Origin: Paraglomus occultum
Lineage: Eukaryota; Glomeromycota; Glomeromycetes; Paraglomerales; Paraglomeraceae
Reading direction: 5' to 3'
NCBI GenBank assembly: GCA_910592205.1
Contig: CAJVPJ010001085.1
Location: 1-12,460, forward strand
DNA length: 12,460 bases
Made by a program: the position numbers and the translations under genes. Position 1 is the stretch's first letter; every line of letters starts with the position of its first letter. Below the pieces are notes generated by a model that did not search any database, had not been told where the DNA came from, and was given only the letters and a program-made list of their open reading frames with translations. Of the stretch, positions 6,079-12,460 are shown in pieces.

Positions 6079-9000
6079 TTAGAATTTCATTCTCGAAATT
6101 CTTTCCAAATATCTCTCATGCTTCTTATTTTCAATATATTTATCATCAAATTGGTGTTCCAGATATACTTTGAACGATGGAAACAAGCCAACCCAGAAAT
6201 CGATATCAGGAATGTTTGGTTTCTGTGCACGAAGAGTACGATAAAGGTTTTTGCGAGATGGGAGCCAAACTAAACGAAGAATGAGCCTAAATGAATATCA
6301 TATCATCGTCACCGAACGACAAACCTCATTAGTGTAAATACCTGTTCCTGAACGATCTTCGAACAGTTTCACCCCTCTGCATACACCAGTTGTTACCATT
6401 TGTATCTTCTCACGCGAAAACGGCATATTGGGTTTCTGGATTGCTTTCACGATCTGAGCATATACTTTGCGCCCTCTAAACCTGACGTTTAACATCAACA
6501 TACCAGCTGCTTCCTCCACAGAATCAGCTTCCCAAAAGCTTAATCCTATAGCATTATCCTCTTGATGCATATACGACTCAATGATATTATTCATCATTCG
6601 TTTGGTGATTCTATTAACGTAATCGTTGAAATTCTCCGATATAATGATATCTGCAGTAACATCCGAAAATGGCTCGTAAAATGATGAAGGATCCGCCTCT
6701 GCTGCTTCACGCCTTGCTGAATTCTGTCGATGATTGAATGCTTGCAAGAAAGTAGCCAAGAGGACCTTAGGACTAAATGACGCATAAAACTTATGTGCTA
6801 GTTGGGTATCATCTTCAGTGAAGTTACGAAGATCGGATGTCTCGGTTACAATAGGCGTTGCATTAGTAATAGCGTATTCAAATAATTTATTGAAGCGCAG
6901 AATAGTTTCAACTTGATGCATTGTTTCCCTCTTAATTGTTACAATAATTGTTTTTGTTGTTTCGGGCATTTCATATGTATTCGGATCATAATAGATGGTT
7001 TTAATAGTAGGCTGTTCAGATTTGGGTTTCACGTCTATTTCCAGTCGCTCTTCTATCTTTTCATTGATTGCGATAGACGATTCAGTTGCTGCGTGAAATG
7101 CTGACACATATCTATTATGAGCAGTCTTGGACGCCTCCTTAATCTGCTTAAGGTAGGCGGTATATGCTTGCTCGAATTCGTCTCTTGGGACATCAAAGTA
7201 TTTCGTTTGATCAATACCAAGAGCTCTCTGAATATTTCCAAAGTGGTTATCTATTACATTAATTGATGTATTGAGTCTTCGTCGTATTATCTCCTCAATG
7301 AGGTATTTAACCATTCCTCCATCGAGCCATGTCTGTAAACTCAATACGGATACATCACCACATCTGAAAGCGCAAAGCAAATGACCAAGGAATACATCAT
7401 TGTTTGCAACCATATCAATGGTCCGGTTAAGTGGTGAAGCTAGATATTTCGCAAAGAGCTGCTTGTTCTCTTCTCGCAGGTTGGTAGACTGTTTATAGAT
7501 AGCATCACAAGTCTCTAATATCAATTTCAATTGCCATTGTCTGAATTGAGTAGAAGTGTCTGAGAGTGCCCTTGCTAATACCAAAAAAGGAATTGTCGTC
7601 ATCTGACTATATGTATAGCCTAATACATCAAGAGTCGTGACGTATCCCATTATTGGTTTCATCTTCTCTTTAGCAATTAACCAGTGCTTATCATTAATAT
7701 ATATGGGAAGTACACCTAAGCATTCCATACATAAACATATTAATCATTACATAGAATGCCTTATCACGTTAATGATTTATACAAACCTGTAATATCTTCC
7801 CTAGCCAATCCCTTCAAAATGCTCGCACTGAATGAACTGCCACTAAATCCACCATGAACGTCTTCTGCGCTTTGCGCTTCCTCAAGAGCATATTTGACCG
7901 AATTCATGAAAGCATCAGACGTCAAAAATGATTGATTTATCTTCTTGATTTTCATCTGCGTTGGATCGGCTATTGCAGCCTGAGAGCGTCCCAAATCGAG
8001 AGTAAGGCAGAGACATTCTCCTTCTCTCATTGCTTCGATGTAGTTATCTATTGTAATAGCATTCAATAAAGTTAGCCAGGGGTTTTACAATGCTCCATCG
8101 ACTTCCGTCAATGTACTAACCGGTTGTGAGAGCGCAAGTAAAGGTGCGCAAGTTTTCTGGTGTCTCCTCCTCTTCTAATTTGTTGAAATCTAGAGTATTA
8201 ACGACTTTCTTTATTCTCTCTTCCACAGCTTCCATCTGTTCAACGTTTCTCATGATACGACTGTCCAATTTCTTTTTCAATCGTTGCTTTGTAACGTTCT
8301 TGTACGCAAGATCATTGAAATTGGCAATCTTTTCATTCGTTAATGTACCCTTTAAGGCTCTAGAAGAGGTAATACAAATCACAGCGTTCAAATTTGAGTA
8401 CTGAAAAAACAACCATCTAATGAATGACTCACTCTGACAATAGCCCTTTGAAACGATTTAGAATAGTTTTAGTTTCCATACACAGTTGTATTGTTACATT
8501 ACGATGTGATGATTTAGTTTTGAAAGCACTTTCGAGTGTAAGATTTAACTTTTCATCATATTTACTGGCTTCATCAGAAACGTCATTGAGGAATTTACGA
8601 TTGCTCTTATGAGTGAGATTAATGACTTCATTGCTTAATCGAGTAATCTCCCGCTGAATAAAATGGACATATAATAGATTTGCCTCCGACGAATTTTCTT
8701 CAACTCGACGTATCGAATTAATTCTTTTGTTCTCTATTCCGTCTTTATCCTTCATAAGAACTATCTGCTTTTTTTCAAGATTAGCCGCTTGTTCGTTGGG
8801 TAGTATGACAGTACCCTTTCCCTCGTCATTAATAGAAATACGCATTGACTCAAATTCATCGACTTTAAGATGCAAAGTGCGATCACCCAGACTGAGTAAA
8901 TCCAGAGTAACGTTCATTGTCTCCGGAATATCACTTGAACTTTTCACATATTGGAAATTTCCCTGGTTCGTGCCAGTGGTCGTAAGCCACGACAACAAAG

Positions 9001-9703
9001 CTACGAGCAATTGTTACTTATGTTTGCAATTCAATAATCGGTTTAACACACCCTGATTATTACTTACCGGCATCATGATCAGAAGTGAATCCAATGGTAT
9101 GAACCTCAACAGCGACATCTGAGTCAGCAAACGTTTTTGCCAGCCGCAATTTGTCTTGTTTACTGAGGCCGCTGCCATCTTGTCCATCAGTGAAGAAGAT
9201 TATCACCAAATCGTGTTTTGCTCTGTAGATGTTATCACAAATCGAGGTGAAGACGCTTCCGAAGCTAGTACCTGCATTTCGATTGTAACACAAGCATTGG
9301 TTATACTTTTATCAGACATATCACACATGATTATCACATAATTTATTTGCTTACCTCCTCCTGCGTTCACGTTGTCAAAATATCTTCTGATACCGTTATT
9401 AGCCCATCTTAACTCAGGATGCTCTTCAAATGGAACAACTTGACAATAATGATGGAAAAAGAAACATGTTATATCTGTTTCCAAGACAGCCCCGGTAGAC
9501 AGAAGTTTCTCGAGCAATGTTAATATGGCAGCTTTCGCTTGAATAATGCCTGAACCAGACATAGAACCAGATACATCAAGTGCAATAAATAAGGAAATTC
9601 GACGTGAAGTAAACCATTGCGAAATAACAGTTTGAGGAACAGAAGCTGACAGTACAGTCTTGTCTTGAGTCAATTGAAGATAGGAAACTTCAACTTGCGT
9701 CAT
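6079..9703 (-). CDS. vWA-domain protein, 1061 residues, seven exons
   Basis: Exons (minus strand): 9703-9355, 9271-9068, 9000-8433, 8359-8121, 8047-7787, 7715-6342 and 6269-6079. All six introns are GT-AG, 67-83 bases long, and the frame is kept through every junction. Residues about 36-205 form a vWA domain with a complete MIDAS metal site: D43, S45 and S47 (DVSGSMSG), T118 (GGGTSFG) and D145 (FFTDGQDG). There is no signal peptide, so it is probably intracellular. A beta-rich stretch follows (about 210-265), then a Lys/Glu-rich helical region (about 270-450). A Gly/Ser segment leads into REDITGVLPIYIN (about 536-548) and TLDVLGYTYSQ (568-578). The C-terminal half has no domain I can name. 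Such proteins usually bind partners through the metal site; this partner is unknown. The start is the ATG 48 bases after a TATA box. The last junction is the least certain. Confidence 0.85.
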
Positions 9704-9743
9704 GTTTATTATTATTATTCGAATTGTTACTGCAAATATCACA

Positions 9744-9751
9744 TATTTATA
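9744..9751 (-). promoter_or_regulatory. TATA box of the vWA gene
   Basis: TATAAATA on the minus strand begins 48 bases before the ATG at 9703. Transcription would start near 9720 and give a very short leader containing an ATT/AAT run. The position supports the chosen start over the upstream in-frame ATG at 9742. Confidence 0.55.
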
Positions 9752-9756
9752 AAAAA

Positions 9757-9912
9757 ATGGTAATCAACTGCGGATTCTGCGGACTTTATTCTGCGCAGTC
9801 AAATTCTTGTCCTACGAGCAATATTATTAATACCTGCATCTTGTCTGGGTACCTGTGCGAGTATACACTAACGAATCCGCCGCGCTATTACCGAGACTTG
9901 ACCCGACTGTGA
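9757..9912 (+). CDS. Candidate small cysteine-containing protein, 51 residues, unknown
   Basis: The frame starts at ATG 9757 (AAAATGG context) and stops at TGA 9910-9912. It begins MVINCGFCGLYS and contains five cysteines, including a CxxC pair. There is no signal peptide or known motif. It is divergent from the vWA gene and starts only a few bases from that gene's TATA box, which leaves no room for its own promoter. It is more GC-rich than its surroundings. It may be chance, or an exon of something not resolved here. Confidence 0.15.
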   Translation: MVINCGFCGLYSAQSNSCPTSNIINTCILSGYLCEYTLTNPPRYYRDLTRL

Positions 9913-10213
9913 GGACATCTCATTATGTCATGTGATTTTGCTCTTTGAATATAATGCTGTATTCTTCGATACCCGAAATTTGAAGGAGCTTTAAAGGCCA
10001 TTTTAATTGTTGAGTTATGACTTCCGACATCATATAGTGAACACCGACATTGTTATTACAAAGTTCCCGGTTAGATTTAAGCTATTTAAACTTGAGCCAC
10101 TTAATTATGTGAGGTTATAATTAGTGTTATTGCAATTTCTTAACTGTTAGCCCTTACTTGATCATGTGAGCCAGACTTGCCGAATTTCAGCCTGAGCCAA
10201 TTTCCGTTATTTC
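9913..10213. other. Spacer, no gene recognised
   Basis: The sequence is AT-rich. The word GAGCCA occurs three times (about 10094, 10168 and 10194), which may be incidental. It would act as the upstream region of the candidate at 10262. Confidence 0.35.
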
Positions 10214-10224
10214 TATATAAAATA
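10214..10224 (+). promoter_or_regulatory. TATA box upstream of the 10262 frame
   Basis: TATATAAAATA is a good eukaryotic TATA box, 48 bases before the ATG at 10262. That is the same TATA-to-ATG distance as in the vWA gene, which makes this small frame more believable. Confidence 0.4.
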
Positions 10225-10261
10225 ACCTACTAAAGTTCGAGAAAGCAAGAATAAACGAAAC

Positions 10262-10396
10262 ATGAGAACAAGAAAGAAAACATTGTACAATAATGCGTCC
10301 ATGCGAAGAAATCTGATTAAGATATTAATCATGGGGCAGGCAGACAAACAAAAATTAGCAAAGATGTTTCTTGTTTCCAATTATAATTTAAAATAA
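10262..10396 (+). CDS. Candidate small basic protein, 44 residues, possibly a first exon
   Basis: The frame runs from ATG 10262 (AAACATG, A at -3) to TAA 10394-10396. The product is very basic (MRTRKKTLYNNASMRRN, later GQADKQKLAKMFL) and matches nothing I know. Support comes mainly from the TATA box 48 bases upstream. An alternative is a GTTTCC donor after KMFL joined to an acceptor at ATTTCAG (10430). This keeps the frame and continues for about 42 codons (SDVSSWLRSWHRL onward) to a stop at 10557-10559. Neither version has independent support. Confidence 0.3.
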   Translation: MRTRKKTLYNNASMRRNLIKILIMGQADKQKLAKMFLVSNYNLK

Positions 10397-10408
10397 TAAA
10401 TACGCGTT

Positions 10409-10644
10409 ATGTTACCATGCAACATTTCAGTCGGATGTTTCTTCATGGTTACGGTCTTGGCATCGATTGATTCTCATACCGGGTACGCTAATTATTCGGA
10501 AATCTGGTCAAATTAACAGGAAATCAGACATCGAACAAAGGAGCACCATCTCCTTGTAGTACACTTGAAAATGTATCTGAACAAAAAGGCACAAAAATTA
10601 GTGACCTATTTGTCTTCAGTAGTGAAATATTACGCTCACATTGA
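10409..10644 (+). CDS. Candidate two-exon small secreted-type protein, 52 residues
   Basis: Exon 1 (10409-10482) begins MLPCNISVGCFFMVTVLASI, a hydrophobic start that resembles a signal peptide, though without a positive charge near the N-terminus. A 77-base intron (10483-10559) runs from GTACGC to the pyrimidine-rich acceptor CCATCTCCTTGTAG. Exon 2 (10560-10644) continues with TLENVSEQKGTKISDLFVF to TGA. The intron size fits the window's other introns. It overlaps the alternative splice form of the 10262 frame in a different reading frame, so at most one can be right. Family unknown. Confidence 0.2.
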
Positions 10645-10976
10645 CTCGAATAACAAAGAAGTTATTGTTATTGTCGATAATGGCGACTGTCGAAGTAATA
10701 GTCACGGGAGAGCGAATAACTACTGTCTCGGTTTGGGATCTAGCATGCCGTCGTAGGAGTGTGGCTCACCTCAGCGATGACTAAATCGTAACAAACAGTT
10801 AGTGACCTTTTACTTAGGCTGACGTATTCGTATACGGATCGCACACACTAATCCTAGATAATTAATTATTCTCGAGAAACGAATCGCTACTCTCTACCGG
10901 TGGATTAATTCGGTTCGGGGTCTTAATAAGAAAATAACGCGTTGAGGAACAATAATTAACTATCGTATTGCCACTC

Positions 10977-11008
10977 GATCGGTCACGGGACAAGTATTAT
11001 GACCGATC
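10977..11008. repeat. Hairpin: 9-base inverted repeat with 14-base loop
   Basis: GATCGGTCA (10977-10985) is answered perfectly by TGACCGATC (11000-11008). It sits in a stretch (about 10680-11010) that is more GC-rich than the surrounding spacer and has several short open frames on both strands. The GC-rich texture could mean an LTR or other mobile remnant, but I find no second copy or terminal repeat here. Confidence 0.5.
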
Positions 11009-11151
11009 TTGCCGTTATACGGATTAACGATTTACGAAATATAATAATAACGGAATATTCAGAGAAAGAATTAATATATCTGAGTAAATGAATACTCATT
11101 TATTGATTAGAAATAAAGGAAATAGAACGTCTTCGATTGTAAAGAATTTAC

Positions 11152-11235
11152 CTGAACACTGCGAACACTGGGCGACATTGATGCTAAACGAATTCTACGC
11201 TGCTTCTCATCTACTAACTGATCTATATTTAGCAT
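11152..11235 (-). CDS. Possible first exon of an unresolved minus-strand gene
   Basis: From ATG 11235 the frame reads MLNIDQLVDEKQRRIR then LASMSPSVRSVQ and meets the donor CAG/GTAAAT at 11151. An acceptor (TTTACTCAG, ending at 11080) would make a 72-base intron, exactly the size seen elsewhere here. However, the joined frame stops after two more codons. A later acceptor (TTCTTATTAAG, about 10922) would add about 19 codons. No family is recognised. It may be a real exon with a missed partner, or a chance frame. Confidence 0.25.
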
Positions 11236-11970
11236 CGATATTAATATAATTTCTAATTACTAATACAAATTTATTATTCTGCTTGTACTACAACTTGCGA
11301 ATGTGTTGCTGCGCATTGCTGCTTGTGCCACTGTTCGGTACTTGTCTTACATTTCTAATCGTCGCTTGTGAACACCATTCGTTCCGCAGTTAAATTCAGA
11401 GAGAAATACGTCATACCATTGTTTGTCATTATATCATCATCATATTAATATGAAGATTCTGAACTTGGTGATAGTAAGCGAGAAAAATTAAATCACCCCT
11501 CCCAATGCTTGTGGTGGTATGGTGCGTAGTGGTGCATAGTGTAACTTTTTAGGATCTTCTTGAGTTTTCTGTCCTCTTAATGATTCATTAACGTATACTC
11601 TTCTTGTTATTATTATCAAACATTATCTTAAATTCAAAAAACTGAAAAATTACCTCCCAAAAAATTTTATTAGAATAGAACAAAGTCCGTTTAACTCATT
11701 GCTTTCAGCTGGGGCCATTAAAAATATATCTTGCCCAGATCACATAATTCAGCAAACTTTTCTCTCAGAATTTTTTTTGAGCAACTACTATTGCAACCTG
11801 GCTTCAGGAAACGTATTGCGTTTTCATATTCATTCGAATCATTAGGCCTGTTCCGTTCCAATTTGTGCCGATCCCTGATTGGCGGATTAAAATTGTATCA
11901 ACCAATGAGAATTGAGGACAAATTTCGCGTTTCCCCATTACGTTGTTTTTCTTTTCACTCTAAGATTTCA
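11236..11970. other. Spacer with CCAAT-type motifs and a tiny tandem repeat
   Basis: No convincing gene is present. Two 10-base tandem units, GGTGCGTAGT and GGTGCATAGT, lie at 11521-11540. ATTGG (about 11877) and CCAAT (about 11901) lie near each other in opposite orientations, as in some fungal promoters. If functional, they would serve a gene to the right of the window. Confidence 0.35.
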
Positions 11971-11974
11971 AGTA

Positions 11975-12060
11975 CAGTCAACTCTCCCTAAATGCACGCC
12001 CTTGGGAATGAAAAGTTGAGAGCGTGCATTTAGAGAGTTTGTATTAGTAAATCACGTGAT
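11975..12060. mobile_element. Solo end of a pogo-like element with subterminal hairpin
   Basis: After TA (11973-11974) comes CAGTCAACTCTCCCTAAATG. A subterminal inverted repeat pairs CTAAATGCACGC (about 11988-11999) with GCGTGCATTTAG (12022-12033). The palindrome ATCACGTGAT (12051-12060) follows. The same order (CAGTCA, hairpin, AATCACGTGAT) is found at the left end of the element at 1292. No matching right end or transposase is visible, so this is a fragment, or an element interrupted or continuing past the window. Confidence 0.5.
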
Positions 12061-12070
12061 AACTGAATAT

Positions 12071-12091
12071 AATAATAATAATAATAATAAT
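12071..12091. repeat. AAT microsatellite
   Basis: Seven uninterrupted AAT units, following an ATAT lead-in. Confidence 0.85.
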
Positions 12092-12181
12092 CATTGCATA
12101 AAATACTGATCTATGCTTGTCTGTCGCATCATATTCTTATTTTCGGAAGAATACGGTATTAATAAAACGTGTGTGGGATAG

Positions 12182-12211
12182 GATGGGAACTGCAAATTTG
12201 CTGTTCCCATC
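12182..12211. repeat. Near-perfect 30-base palindrome
   Basis: GATGGGAAC (12182-12190) and GTTCCCATC (12203-12211) flank the self-complementary core GCAAATTTGC (12192-12201). Only the two T bases between core and arms break the symmetry. It could extrude as a cruciform or bind a dimeric protein. Confidence 0.7.
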
Positions 12212-12244
12212 ATGTGATTTTTGGCCTATTATATATATGTTCTG

Positions 12245-12315
12245 GCCCGATCTGTTCATCAGCCCGATCTGAACCAGGTTGATTGTCATTGGTTGATTTT
12301 GTCAACCCCCCCCCC
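12245..12315. repeat. Short direct and inverted repeats ending in a C10 run
   Basis: GCCCGATCTG occurs at 12245-12254 and 12262-12271. GGTTGAT occurs at 12278-12284 and 12291-12297. GGTTGA (12291-12296) pairs with TCAACC (12302-12307) as a small hairpin. A run of ten C follows (12306-12315). Confidence 0.6.
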
Positions 12316-12419
12316 TAAATCTATCACCTGATTTTTTCTGATACCCTGCGCAAATACGTGATTATCATAAATTCTTTATTATAATAATATGAACGTCTAA
12401 TTATCTTTGTTATTACAAG

Positions 12420-12460
12420 ATGTTGAAGAATGGCAACGAGAGCTACAAGCGACACCTGCT
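12420..12460 (+). CDS. Possible exon start, truncated by the window edge
   Basis: After the possible acceptor TTTGTTATTACAAG, the sequence from 12420 reads, with one base carried from a previous exon, DVEEWQRELQATPA with no stop to the window end. This is helix-like and plausible as protein. The alternative is an ATG at 12420 reading MLKNGNESYKRH. Thirteen codons are too few to tell, and no upstream exon is identified. Confidence 0.3.
   Translation, partial: MLKNGNESYKRHL

Noticed and set aside
6289-6341. Acceptor ATTTAG just before 6288 for the last intron
   Set aside because: In phase with the best donor it leads to a stop within six codons. The acceptor ending at 6270 stays open and matches the usual intron length.
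8401-8432. Acceptor TTTTTTCAG at 8401 for intron 3 of the vWA gene
   Set aside because: It would make an intron of only 32 bases and a frame that stops after a few codons. The acceptor at 8360 gives 73 bases and keeps the frame.
8126-9056. Plus-strand open frames opposite the vWA exons
   Set aside because: They are complements of a well-supported coding gene, with no motifs of their own.
10890-10920. GGTTCGGGG as a possible tRNA T-arm
   Set aside because: No acceptor stem, anticodon arm or D-arm fits around it.
11731-11991. 86-codon plus-strand frame
   Set aside because: It runs into the transposon terminus at 11975 and ends there; composition and motifs do not support a gene.

Overview
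The window looks like nuclear DNA of an AT-rich eukaryote. The evidence is short GT-AG introns of about 67-83 bases, TATA boxes, AATAAA signals and abundant small DNA transposons. The TA-flanked, CAGTC-ended pogo/Tc1-mariner-like elements and the gene style suggest an early-diverging fungus. An arbuscular mycorrhizal (Glomeromycotina) genome is my best guess, but this is inference. There is no rRNA, tRNA, CRISPR array or prokaryotic operon.

Layout. Positions 1-1270 are mostly noncoding, with small candidate reading frames, short repeats and one fragment that looks like two exons (887-1000 and 1070-1267). Positions 1292-2108 are a decayed pogo-like transposon: terminal repeats, a broken minus-strand transposase C-terminus, and a second small transposon (MITE) nested inside. 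Positions 2115-2714 are a third, unrelated-looking nonautonomous element. Positions 3145-4326 (+) hold an intact 393-residue gene of unknown function with nuclear-protein features. Positions 4445-4891 are an element with ~30-base inverted ends that carries a second, complete copy of the same MITE (4595-4793).

The main gene lies on the minus strand, 9703 to 6079. I reconstruct seven exons encoding 1061 residues: an N-terminal von Willebrand factor A (vWA) domain with a complete metal-binding MIDAS motif, then a long region I cannot assign. All six introns keep the frame. A TATA box sits 48 bases upstream of its start codon and AATAAA signals lie downstream of its stop.

Positions 9750-12460 have no gene I can name. 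They contain candidate small reading frames (one behind a good TATA box), a possible minus-strand first exon, a strong hairpin, another pogo-like element end (11975-12060), a near-perfect 30-base palindrome, and at the right edge what looks like the start of an exon running out of the window. The genes do not form a pathway or cluster. The window is best read as two protein genes in a transposon-rich stretch, and the most distinctive structure is the nesting and shared design of the transposon ends.
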